From the NCBI GenBank assembly GCA_047610145.1, contig JBLFZF010000103.1, forward strand, positions 1 to 10,570: a stretch of DNA of 10,570 bases, given 5' to 3'. Made by a program: the position numbers and the translations under genes. This DNA is from CAJXZP01 sp047610145. GTDB taxonomy: Bacteria > Bacteroidota > Bacteroidia > Flavobacteriales_G > Salibacteraceae. The notes beneath the pieces were generated by a model, which worked only from the letters and a program-made list of their open reading frames with translations, was not told where the DNA came from and did not search any database. Shown here one piece after another: positions 1-6,827 of the stretch (position 1 is the stretch's first letter; each line of letters starts with the position of its first letter).

Positions 1-497
1 TTTTTAAGATAATTTTCACTCACCAAATCTGTTTTATTAATCAATAAAATATCACTAAAAGTAATTTGATTAATAGCTTCTTTGGTATCTTGAAGTTGGT
101 CTTCGATAAGTTCTGCATCTATTAAGCAAATAATTCTAGTCAGCGGAAATTGTTTTTTGATAGCTGGAAAAGTAAGAAACGGGTCTGCTAATCCTCTGGG
201 GTCTGCCACCCCTGTAGCTTCAATTAGGATTTCGTCGTACTCTGATTTTCGGCTAAAAAGTTTATTTAAAATATCATATAGGTTACCATTCAAAGTACAA
301 CAAAGACAACCATTGTTTAATTCTACAATATCAACTTCTGCTCGAAGAATTAACTCGCTATCAATACTTTCTTCGCCATATTCATTTTCAATAATCGCAT
401 AGCGAGTATCCGGTTTGCTCTGGAGTAAATGATTTAAAAAGGTCGTTTTTCCTGCGCCTAAAAATCCAGTTAGTATCGTTGAAGGTTTAGTATCCAT
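1..497 (-). CDS. COG0523/CobW-family GTPase, metallochaperone-like (partial, C-terminus outside window)
   Basis: The ATG at 497-495 opens a frame with no stop to the window edge, giving the first 165 residues. Visible GTPase motifs are a P-loop GFLGAGKTT near residues 11-19, the metal-binding CxCC motif as GCLCCTL near residues 63-69, an EATG segment around residue 94, and the guanine-specificity motif NKTD near residue 156. These define the CobW/COG0523 family of cytoplasmic GTPases that deliver or store metals such as zinc. The protein differs clearly from the ZigA-type GTPase upstream (CLCC instead of CICC, different switch regions), so the two are distinct paralogues and not a recent duplication. 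It lies downstream of that gene on the same strand, separated by a roughly 295-bp region with a palindromic element, so it may have its own promoter. Zinc as the metal is inferred from the neighbours. The missing C-terminal domain prevents subfamily assignment. Confidence 0.93.
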   Translation of the reverse strand, partial: MDTKPSTILTGFLGAGKTTFLNHLLQSKPDTRYAIIENEYGEESIDSELILRAEVDIVELNNGCLCCTLNGNLYDILNKLFSRKSEYDEILIEATGVADPRGLADPFLTFPAIKKQFPLTRIICLIDAELIEDQLQDTKEAINQITFSDILLINKTDLVSENYLK

Positions 498-554
498 TTT
501 TAGATTTAAGTATGAAACGTAAAAGAATTTTTTTATAATTACTCTACTAAATGA

Positions 555-727
555 TTTTATATGCCGTTCCTCTGAACTCAAAAAATCTAATTTTAGATAT
601 TTATACTACTGATATTTCGTCCCTCTGGGGCTTTTTCAAAACCCTCAAGTCCCAGGGGGGCGAAATATCGGTAGAAAATATTAGCACTAAATAAAAGAAA
701 AGTCCCGGAGGGACAGCATATAATAAA
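555..727. repeat. Nested imperfect palindrome, REP/MITE-like intergenic element
   Basis: The 294-bp gap between the two GTPase genes carries no gene. It holds an inner inverted repeat, arms 606-633 and 647-674 (28 nt each, 24 complementary positions, the four differences all C/T or G/A so that G-U pairs are possible in RNA), with a 13-nt loop. Outside it lies a second inverted repeat: 555-578 (containing ATATGCCGTTCCTCTG) faces 700-727 (containing CGGAGGGACAGCATAT). Both arm pairs include a CCCTC/GAGGG-like core, so the arms may be related to each other. The AT-rich spacers between inner and outer arms are also loosely complementary. The whole 173 bp could fold into one long hairpin. This resembles the dispersed palindromic elements common between genes in Bacteroidota genomes. 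It could also stop transcription in both directions. No transposase gene or clear target duplication is visible. Confidence 0.6.
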
Positions 728-791
728 CCATCGGGCAGATTAATTTATAACAGTACTTTTACAAATTTTGTTTTTTATAAAAAAAAAGGAA

Positions 792-2015
792 TTACTCCTC
801 CAAAGCATAAACTTTTTGTACAGGCCATTCATCAGCATACCCTTTTTTCCATCGTTCAGTTTTCAGTTCTTCTTCTGTTGACAAACAAGCGTCAAGAGTT
901 GCTCTGATTCCTGCTTCATCCATATCTTGACCAATAAAAACAATTTCATTTTTTCTGTCACCATAAGTTGCAGACCAATCTGATTCTATCATTTTTTGGT
1001 TTTCCAAAAATGCTGTGTAGTTAATTCTCTTTTCCCAAGGCATACTATCCCACCAAACACCTGCACTATCCGTTTGCATAGAACCTCCTGCTTGCCCCCA
1101 AATCATTGCTTGTCCAGGTCGTGAGGCTATCCAAAACATACCCTTACTTCGAATAACGGTAAAGGGAAAATCTCGTTGAATATAATCCCATAATCGAGCA
1201 GGGTCGAAGGGTTTTCTACTTCGATAGATATAAGAGCTGATTCCATACTCATCCGTTTCGGGGTTGTGTTCTTCTTTATTCAATTCTTCTATCCAGCCTG
1301 CACTTTGTTCTGCTTCTTCAAAATTGAAAAGCCCCGTATTCAATATTTCTTTAGGCTCGACCTTACTAAAAGTGGACTTTATAATTTTGGCAGAAGGGTT
1401 GAGTTTTTGGATAGCGGCTTTGAGGAAATCTACCGTTTCTTTAGTCACCAAATCTGTTTTATTTAAAATAATGACATTGGCAAATTCTACTTGGTCGGTC
1501 AAAAGATTAACAATCGTTCTCACATCTCCATCTATATCCGAAAGTTTTCTATCTGCTAACATTTCCGAGCTTCCAAAATCCTCGAAGAAGTTAAGTGCAT
1601 CCACCACCGTTACCATCGTATCTACATAGCTCCATTTGGAAAGGTCAATATTATTTTCTTCATCAATGAAACTAAAGGTTTGAGCTACCGGTACGGGTTC
1701 ACTAATCCCTGTACTTTCAATCAATAAATAGTCAAACCGATTTTCCTTAGCCAACTTTTCCACTTCTATCATCAGGTCTTCTCGGAGGGTACAGCAGATA
1801 CAGCCATTACTCATCTCCACAAGTTTTTCCTCTGTTCTCGAAAGAATATTTTCACTCTTTACAAGGTTGGCATCCACATTGACTTCACTCATATCATTGA
1901 CAATAACGGCGACCTTTAAGCCTTCCTTATTGTGTAAAATATGATTGAGCAGCGTCGTTTTTCCAGCACCTAAAAAACCGCTTAATACGGTGACGGGTAA
2001 TTTTTTTATAGTCAT
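792..2015 (-). CDS. zigA: ZigA-type COG0523 GTPase, zinc metallochaperone
   Basis: A complete 407-residue CobW/COG0523 GTPase, a usual length for the ZigA/ZagA(YciC) group. It has the P-loop GFLGAGKT at residues 13-20, the CxCC metal motif (GCICCTLRED) at 71-80, ESTG at 100-103 and NKTD at 185-188. The CobW C-terminal domain occupies roughly residues 255-385 and contains the SKGMFWIASRPG and WGQAGGS segments followed by VWW, a signature I associate with ZigA-like members. Family members hydrolyse GTP to hand zinc to client enzymes in the cytoplasm during zinc starvation, and are usually controlled by Zur. It follows a DUF1826 gene on the same strand, and DUF1826 is a known genomic partner of COG0523 proteins. 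The roughly 170-bp gap between them contains a gene relic. No Zur-like box was found directly upstream, so control may come through upstream readthrough. Family confidence is high; ZigA subfamily and zinc specificity are moderately sure. Confidence 0.95.
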   Translation of the reverse strand: MTIKKLPVTVLSGFLGAGKTTLLNHILHNKEGLKVAVIVNDMSEVNVDANLVKSENILSRTEEKLVEMSNGCICCTLREDLMIEVEKLAKENRFDYLLIESTGISEPVPVAQTFSFIDEENNIDLSKWSYVDTMVTVVDALNFFEDFGSSEMLADRKLSDIDGDVRTIVNLLTDQVEFANVIILNKTDLVTKETVDFLKAAIQKLNPSAKIIKSTFSKVEPKEILNTGLFNFEEAEQSAGWIEELNKEEHNPETDEYGISSYIYRSRKPFDPARLWDYIQRDFPFTVIRSKGMFWIASRPGQAMIWGQAGGSMQTDSAGVWWDSMPWEKRINYTAFLENQKMIESDWSATYGDRKNEIVFIGQDMDEAGIRATLDACLSTEEELKTERWKKGYADEWPVQKVYALEE

Positions 2016-2044
2016 TATTAAAATTGTTTTATTAATGTTATTTT

Positions 2045-2188
2045 TTATGTGAACTGTTGTTCCTCGAATGGAGTCAGTTCTGAATTAATGCGGGAGTCAT
2101 TAAAAACGAAGTAAACAAAAGACAAGGGCTGATACTCCCAACTCGCCCGAACGTTCCATCGTCCATGTTCGTCAATTAAAAGGGTATG
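2045..2188 (-). pseudogene. Relic: C-terminal fragment of an outer-membrane-type protein (DUF5916-like)
   Basis: Reading on in frame from the TAG of the DUF1826 gene gives 47 sense codons before a TAA at 2047-2045. The peptide contains HGRWNVRASWEYQPLSFVYF followed by VFNDSR. This alternating aromatic pattern, with an (R)WEYxPLSFxYxVxND core at the very C-terminus, resembles the last beta-strands of DUF5916-type or related outer-membrane barrel proteins in Bacteroidota. There is no start codon, and nothing upstream in this frame belongs to such a protein, since the DUF1826 gene ends here. The likely reading is the 3' end of a gene whose body was removed when the neighbouring genes arrived or were rearranged. 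The family assignment rests on remembered pattern only and is uncertain. That the stretch is former coding sequence is better supported. Confidence 0.45.
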
Positions 2189-2827
2189 CTATCCTGTCCA
2201 AAAATTTACAGATTCATTAGTATCAATTCTTAATAGAAGTCGTTTTTCGCCAGTTCCTTCAATGGTTGGACTACGGTGTATGATAGCTTCGGATTCTGGG
2301 TATAAAGCTCCTTTTAGAATAATCACATCACCAGTATCAACTTGTTGAATAAGGTTTTTATGCAATACAATATCCTTGTTAGTACGAAGGGCTTTATGAT
2401 TGATTGCTTCCTCAGGTAACCATAGCGTACCAGAGCCAACATAGGTACAAAGCATTCTTAGATTATTAATGTCTGTATGGAATTTGCGACACATATTGGT
2501 ATTGATGGTTGCCAACAAAAGTCGCAAAGAGGAGGTTTTGGAAACTTGATTGAATAATTCCAAAAGACCTAAAATATCATCCAATAAGACTTTGTGTTCA
2601 GGGAGTTCGTTGGTAAAATAGGAATTAAGAAAAGTGGAAATTTGCTCAGCTGTTCCACTCACCTTGCATTCGATAGATTGTTTGATAGCTTGGTCAAGCG
2701 CATCCTTTAATGGTTTTATCTCCCGTCGATAAACGGCGATATTTTTGTTTTTTAGATGAATGTCTTGCAAGATGCTAACCTCATCGCTAATCGCTGCATT
2801 GTCAAATTTTAAAGGTGTATCAATCAT
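2189..2827 (-). CDS. DUF1826 family protein, COG0523/Zur-associated
   Basis: The frame extends to an ATG at 2860, but the second ATG at 2827 (MIDTPLKF...) is preferred. The 11 residues before it are Lys/Tyr-rich, encoded by an A-rich leader, and look untranslated. The resulting 212-residue protein carries the conserved DUF1826 core: NMCRKFHTDINNLRMLCTY, then GSGTLWLPEEA, and near the end IIHRSPTIEGTGEKRLLL. No signal peptide is seen, so it is probably cytoplasmic. DUF1826 genes are known to sit beside COG0523 GTPases and Zur-controlled genes, matching this context (ZigA-type gene downstream). The HxD (H117, D119), later His (H184) and Arg (R196) have the order of a 2-oxoglutarate/Fe(II) dioxygenase facial triad. 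This is a structural guess, not an established function. The gene is 47 bp downstream of the CFFC-protein gene at 3540-2875, likely the same transcript. The true biochemical role is unknown. Confidence 0.85.
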   Translation of the reverse strand: MIDTPLKFDNAAISDEVSILQDIHLKNKNIAVYRREIKPLKDALDQAIKQSIECKVSGTAEQISTFLNSYFTNELPEHKVLLDDILGLLELFNQVSKTSSLRLLLATINTNMCRKFHTDINNLRMLCTYVGSGTLWLPEEAINHKALRTNKDIVLHKNLIQQVDTGDVIILKGALYPESEAIIHRSPTIEGTGEKRLLLRIDTNESVNFWTG

Positions 2828-2874
2828 AATTGAGTATTTTTTTTTATAAAAAAGAACCATAAATAACCATCTTA

Positions 2875-3540
2875 TTATTCTGCTATCGCATCTTTCAAGA
2901 TGTAATAAAACTCGTCGGTGTCATTTTGATTTAAGAACAATGTTCCTCTGAATTTTTTAAAATCGTCAATTTTGTATCGCTTGCTGTCATTTTTTAAATA
3001 CATACTTATGACCGAAGCAGGACTTGCTTTTCCACAAAAAAAACAAGAAGCGTAAGGATTCTGAGACAAAGACAACAAGTCTCCTTCTTCCTCAAAAGGG
3101 AAAACAAAGCCTTCAATAATGACCTCCCTACCTTCTAATTTTTTGACTGCATTGCTAAATACAGGAGCATATATCTCTTGTTCTATTTTCTTAAAAAATC
3201 GAAGTCGGTACTGTATATCTATCAATACTTTCCAATCTATTTCAAGAGGAGTATTATCTGGTATCTCCGTTTTTGCTAATAGCATTTGAAATTCATCAGT
3301 ATCCTCAATCGTAATTACCCAATCAAAAGATTGTTCATCCCAACGGTACAAAGTGTCATTGATAAAATAGTCGTCTTGATAGGATTTATCGTCTGTGTTT
3401 AATTCTACTTTTTGTGTTTTTAAGGCAGAAGTCTTGTGGTGTTTTGCTTGCCCAAATCCTAAATGTTGGCATATTTTATCCTGCGTAAAAACCATAGCAA
3501 AGAATATAGCAGCAAACAATATTTTAAGTTTTTGATTCAT
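2875..3540 (-). CDS. CFFC-motif exported protein, DUF3299-like (paralogue 1)
   Basis: A 221-residue protein with an N-terminal hydrophobic segment (residues about 5-19, signal peptide or anchor), so probably periplasmic. The conserved part spans residues 105-220: IYAPVF, then LEGREVIIEGFVFPF at 135-149, and SCFFCGKASPASV at 165-177 with a CxxC pair (C166, C169). It is roughly half identical to the protein at 7935-7267, with identical SCFFCGKASPASV cores. The layout (an IxGFVxP strand followed by a Cys motif) resembles DUF3299 proteins, small periplasmic proteins that accompany MacB/LolC-like ABC transporters in Vibrio and Pseudomonas zinc-linked operons. The CxxC could bind zinc or be a redox pair; the sequence does not decide. 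The gene lies downstream of a strong hairpin ending the receptor-lipoprotein operon and upstream of DUF1826. An unusual Lys/His-rich stretch (QAKHHK, residues 31-36) follows the signal region. Confidence 0.8.
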   Translation of the reverse strand: MNQKLKILFAAIFFAMVFTQDKICQHLGFGQAKHHKTSALKTQKVELNTDDKSYQDDYFINDTLYRWDEQSFDWVITIEDTDEFQMLLAKTEIPDNTPLEIDWKVLIDIQYRLRFFKKIEQEIYAPVFSNAVKKLEGREVIIEGFVFPFEEEGDLLSLSQNPYASCFFCGKASPASVISMYLKNDSKRYKIDDFKKFRGTLFLNQNDTDEFYYILKDAIAE

Positions 3541-3581
3541 GATTTTTCTAGATTTCTTATGCTGCTGCTAGAAATCCAAAA

Positions 3582-3640
3582 AGGAATCATCCCGAATTTA
3601 CCTCCCCAACACCTTATGAAAAAAATTCGAGATGATTCCT
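3582..3640 (-). terminator. Rho-independent terminator after the receptor-lipoprotein operon
   Basis: Arms 3582-3599 and 3623-3640 form an 18-bp stem with one C/T difference (a G-U pair in RNA) and a 23-nt loop. On the minus strand the stem is followed by a run of five Ts (the As at 3578-3582). It lies just past the lipoprotein stop codon and 42 bp before the next gene's start, so it ends or attenuates the receptor-lipoprotein transcript. No convincing promoter is seen between it and the gene at 3540, so partial readthrough is possible. Confidence 0.75.
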
Positions 3641-3648
3641 GATTCCTA

Positions 3649-4260
3649 TTACTGAATATTTAATACAAACGGTAAGTCAAAATCTGTATCTCCATCATTC
3701 GCACCAGAAGTAGCTGTTTTAACATCTGGTTGATGTTGTAACCTTACGGTAAATGTACCGGCTGAAAGTGCAGTAGAGGAAGTTGTCCAAGAGGTAGATA
3801 ATCCAAGGGCATTACCATTACCATCAGCATCATTGTAATTTATCGAACCAGCAGCATCAATGTTTCCGCTTCCAGTAGGATTAGCAAAAGCATCATCTGG
3901 AAAGCTAAAGAAAAGTTGATGCTCGTCATCTTCTTCTTCAATCTCTGCTCCGATATCCTCCCCAGGACTTTCTAGATTATTAAAGATTTCAAAAGTCAAC
4001 GTGTAGGTTTTATCTACACCAAGATTAAGCGCTCCTAAAATTTGTAATTCTTGTACTCCAATACCATCAGGGTCTTTTGCGCTAGCTTCAACCACGTCTG
4101 TTGCGTCTGCATCGTTCGTAAAAATGAGCTTGATGTCTGTGATTACTTCTAGTTCATTTTCTGGCTCGGGTGCATCATCGTCACCACATCCTGTGAACAA
4201 GATACCTGCTAATAGAAAAGTGTAAAGGCTGTACTTTTTTAAATAATTTACTGACTTCAT
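3649..4260 (-). CDS. Acidic lipoprotein coupled to TonB-dependent receptor
   Basis: A 203-residue lipoprotein. Its signal peptide ends in a lipobox LFTGC with the lipid-bearing cysteine at residue 25, followed by GDDDAPEPENE. An acidic run just after the cysteine is typical of Bacteroidota lipoproteins exported to the cell surface. The mature part is very acidic, with EIEEEDDEHQLFF around residues 105-117 and several D/N-rich turns, and looks like a beta-sandwich. The start ATG overlaps the receptor's stop as ATGA (4 bp), so translation is coupled and the two products probably work together. Similar lipoproteins with the ESPGEDI...EEE...EHQ pattern often lie beside TonB receptors in this phylum, but their biochemical role is not established to my knowledge. 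A surface metal-binding accessory protein is a reasonable inference from the acidic patch and context. Confidence 0.85.
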   Translation of the reverse strand: MKSVNYLKKYSLYTFLLAGILFTGCGDDDAPEPENELEVITDIKLIFTNDADATDVVEASAKDPDGIGVQELQILGALNLGVDKTYTLTFEIFNNLESPGEDIGAEIEEEDDEHQLFFSFPDDAFANPTGSGNIDAAGSINYNDADGNGNALGLSTSWTTSSTALSAGTFTVRLQHQPDVKTATSGANDGDTDFDLPFVLNIQ

Positions 4261-6674
4261 TTTTGATTTGATTTAAATTTATAATTAATAGTGAAAAGTA
4301 AGTTGATACCTGGTTCATCAGCGAAATATCTCATTTCATTGAGGGAGTTTCGATAACGAGTATTGAATATGTTTTGAATAGATACTCCCGTATTAAAATT
4401 TCTAAACTTCATTTGCCAAGCAATATCAAGTAGAAAGTATCCTGACGGCGTATCTTTAAAGTCAAATATTTCTGACTCAGGCGTAATGACAACCGAACCA
4501 TCTATCAACTCCTCTGGTCGAATAGTGCCTGGTGCTTGAAACTGTCTGAATGTATAGCTTGGTTTAAAAGAGATTTGGGAAGATTCAGCTTTCCATAATT
4601 TTTTCATTTTCCAAACCAGCTTGTAACTGGTAGATATTGGAGGTTGGTTGATTAGTGTTTCATTTTTCTTGGTGTTTAAAGTTAATAAATAGCTTATCCC
4701 AAAATTTCCATCAAGTGAACTAGACCACCTTTTTTGCCAGGTCAAATCTGCACCAATAAACATGGCATCGGTCTGACTAAATATGAACACAGGCATGGGG
4801 CCTCTAATCGTACCAATGACCGCTAAAGGTCGGTCAAATATGAAATTTTCAATGTAATGCCCATACCCTGTAAGAGTATATGTATTGGTTTTCTTTTCTA
4901 TTTCCAATTCATTCACCCATTTATAACCTTTTTCGGGATTCACTTTGCTTTCACTAATCGCAGTTACCTTATCTGTTCTTAGCTGACTATCCTCATTGGT
5001 ATAGTAGCGAAGTAAGCCAAAGGATGTCTTAAAACTATTTTGTCCAAAACTATACAGCTCCGCCATATTTGGCGTACGCCAAGCCGTTCCAAAATTTGTT
5101 CTAAAAGTAGCATTATCTGAAATTTGGTAAACGTAACCTAATGAAGAAGTAAGGTTTGTAAAACTATATTTGTCTGTAAACAAATCCTGATTGGTTTCTC
5201 TTCCACGAACGCTGTTGTATTCATAATCCAAACGAATACCTAGCTCAAAAGTACCTTTTCTACTTTTACGGCTTTCAATGAAAAAGGCACTATATCGGAA
5301 GGTGTTGTAGTTGGGGATGAAAGGTGTCGTTCCTGTACCGGGGTTGTTATCATTGTTTTGCAAAAAGGCTTGTAAACCGATTAAACCATCTAGTCCAAAC
5401 CAACTTGGATGCTTCCATTCTAATTGAATATCATTGGTAATTAGGTCAAGGTCAATGATGGGTAAATCCGCATTTCTCCTCACATCATACTCTTCCCTTT
5501 TGTTGAATTGACTACCTAGTCTAAACGTCAATTTTGCATCATCAGCATACCACCAATTTACTTCTACTTTGCCTAAATGATGTTGAGTAAGTTGGTTTGG
5601 TTCATTAATGTCAAAAGAAAATGGGGCAATAAAAACTGGTTCAGTTGAATTAATAGCTCTGACAAAAGCAGTACCGCTACTGGCAATCGATGAACGCAAA
5701 ATTGCCAAGTTTTGATTTAAATAGCTGTAATACACTTTGAAGTCCAAGTTGTCCAAATGATACCGCAAACCTCCACTAATGGATTTTTCTTCTTTCCCTG
5801 AATTTGTCAAAGAGTAGTCTGGAGTATGCTTATCGCCAATCCGAGTATAATTAGCACCAAGATGATAACTCCATTTTTTTAGTCCCTGCCCAATTTTAGC
5901 ATTTAAAAAATACCCCTTTCCATTCGTTTGATATCCTGTACCAATTTTTGCTTTGAAAGGTTCATTAAGATATAATGGGTCAGCTTCTACAAGGATGACT
6001 CCTCCTAAAGCCTCAGGACCATACCGAACTCCAGCAGCCCCCATTAATACAGTTACTGCATTAGCATTTGAAACATCAATTTCGGGTGCATGACCGGCGC
6101 CCCAGTTTTGAAATCCGTGTTTAATCCCATTATTAAGAATGAGCACACGGTTACCGTTTAATCCATGAATGACTGGTAACTGTACATTATTTCCCTTCGA
6201 GGTAAATGTTACTCCTTTTATATCTGATAAAGCAGACGCAAGGGTTTGAGTCGGATCTGCGGAAAGTAGCTCCTGAGTTATCGTTTGTTGTGCAATAGAA
6301 GCGGTACCTCTTTCTGTAAGTTTTTTTGCTACAATAGTAACCTCTTCTAAAGTATTCAATTCTTTTTTAAGATAGATATGAGGTTTTCTATTATCCTGAT
6401 GAAAATTGTGGCAAGTAGTATCACAATATCCTAAACAAGAAAAGATAAGTTGATTAGTTTGATTGCATAAATCCTTAATATGAAATTCTCCATTGATACC
6501 AGACAGGGCAGTATGTGGTGTACCTTTTATATATACAAGTACATAAGGTAAGGCCTCTTTGGTATCCGCATCTAGTATCAGTCCCTTCATTTCGTAGGTA
6601 CAAGAATCGGTGTTTTGAGCACTTGACGCAGTACTAATTACCGATAGGATGAATATAAATAGAACTTGTTTCAT
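4257..6674 (-). CDS. TonB-dependent outer-membrane receptor, probable zinc (metal) uptake
   Basis: An 805-residue receptor with a signal peptide (residues 1-19 or so, ending SSAQ), a carboxypeptidase-regulatory-like domain (about 26-105), a plug domain (about 122-232: ASALSDIKGV, HGLNGNRVLILNNGIKHG, VLMGAAGVRYGPEALGGVI) and a 22-strand-type barrel to the C-terminus. Such receptors use TonB energy to import scarce ligands across the outer membrane. The N-terminal domain has a cluster of Cys and His (C25, C70, C80, C84, C88, H89, H92), suggesting metal capture or disulphides outside the barrel. The plug segment IKHGFQNWGAGHAPEID resembles the small-metal receptor group (ZnuD-like) more than the polysaccharide SusC group, and no SusD partner is present. 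It is divergent from a Zur-like regulator whose boxes cover its promoter, and it is coupled to a lipoprotein. The receptor class is certain; zinc as ligand is inferred from context. Confidence 0.95.
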   Translation of the reverse strand: MKQVLFIFILSVISTASSAQNTDSCTYEMKGLILDADTKEALPYVLVYIKGTPHTALSGINGEFHIKDLCNQTNQLIFSCLGYCDTTCHNFHQDNRKPHIYLKKELNTLEEVTIVAKKLTERGTASIAQQTITQELLSADPTQTLASALSDIKGVTFTSKGNNVQLPVIHGLNGNRVLILNNGIKHGFQNWGAGHAPEIDVSNANAVTVLMGAAGVRYGPEALGGVILVEADPLYLNEPFKAKIGTGYQTNGKGYFLNAKIGQGLKKWSYHLGANYTRIGDKHTPDYSLTNSGKEEKSISGGLRYHLDNLDFKVYYSYLNQNLAILRSSIASSGTAFVRAINSTEPVFIAPFSFDINEPNQLTQHHLGKVEVNWWYADDAKLTFRLGSQFNKREEYDVRRNADLPIIDLDLITNDIQLEWKHPSWFGLDGLIGLQAFLQNNDNNPGTGTTPFIPNYNTFRYSAFFIESRKSRKGTFELGIRLDYEYNSVRGRETNQDLFTDKYSFTNLTSSLGYVYQISDNATFRTNFGTAWRTPNMAELYSFGQNSFKTSFGLLRYYTNEDSQLRTDKVTAISESKVNPEKGYKWVNELEIEKKTNTYTLTGYGHYIENFIFDRPLAVIGTIRGPMPVFIFSQTDAMFIGADLTWQKRWSSSLDGNFGISYLLTLNTKKNETLINQPPISTSYKLVWKMKKLWKAESSQISFKPSYTFRQFQAPGTIRPEELIDGSVVITPESEIFDFKDTPSGYFLLDIAWQMKFRNFNTGVSIQNIFNTRYRNSLNEMRYFADEPGINLLFTINYKFKSNQK

Positions 6675-6729
6675 TTATGAATACTATATTTAATATTAGA
6701 CTTCTACTTTCATTCTTAAAGCTACTAAA

Positions 6730-6744
6730 TGCAACTGAGTTGCA
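6730..6744. promoter_or_regulatory. Zur-like operator box 1 (TGCAACT-N-AGTTGCA)
   Basis: A perfect 7-1-7 palindrome with central G. Its right end overlaps the predicted -7 element of the receptor promoter. The 7-1-7 geometry is typical of Fur-family operators. It lies between the receptor gene and the Fur-family regulator gene. Binding by that regulator is an inference. Confidence 0.7.
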
Positions 6745-6774
6745 AATATAGTGATAGTTTAAAAATTAATGCAA
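6743..6774 (-). promoter_or_regulatory. Predicted Bacteroidota-type promoter of the receptor operon
   Basis: On the minus strand a TTG (6774-6772) is followed after 21 bp by TATATTTG (6750-6743), matching the TAnnTTTG -7 consensus of Bacteroidota primary sigma factors with a -33 TTG. Transcription would begin near 6737 and give a leader of about 60 nt before the receptor ATG at 6674. The -33 lies inside operator box 2 and the -7 abuts box 1, so a bound repressor would block both elements. Confidence 0.55.
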
Positions 6775-6798
6775 CTTAGTTGCATTAATTTTTAAACT
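6756..6798. promoter_or_regulatory. Perfect 43-bp palindrome containing Zur-like operator box 2
   Basis: Arms 6756-6776 and 6778-6798 are exact reverse complements (21 nt each) around a single T at 6777. The core 6770-6784 is TGCAACT-N-AGTTGCA, the same as box 1, and the centres are 40 bp apart, close to four helical turns. The flanking AT-rich extension (TTTAAAAATTAA on one side) is symmetric too, which box 1 is not. It probably serves autoregulation of the regulator gene and repression of the receptor. Extra dimers or cruciform formation are possible. Confidence 0.75.
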
Positions 6799-6827
6799 TG
6801 TGATAAATCTATTAGCTTTGTGATAAT

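Noticed and set aside
157..402. Plus-strand open frame of 81 codons
   Set aside because: It is antisense to the N-terminal GTPase gene at 497-1, whose P-loop, CLCC and NKTD motifs are clearly real; the plus-strand peptide is low-complexity Ser/Ile-rich with no recognisable domain.
1264..1629. Two plus-strand open frames (121 and 66 codons)
   Set aside because: Both lie antisense within the ZigA-type GTPase and show no domain or coding signature.
4257..6674. SusC-type polysaccharide receptor
   Set aside because: No SusD gene follows, the length (805) is below usual SusC size (about 1000), and the surrounding genes are metal-related.
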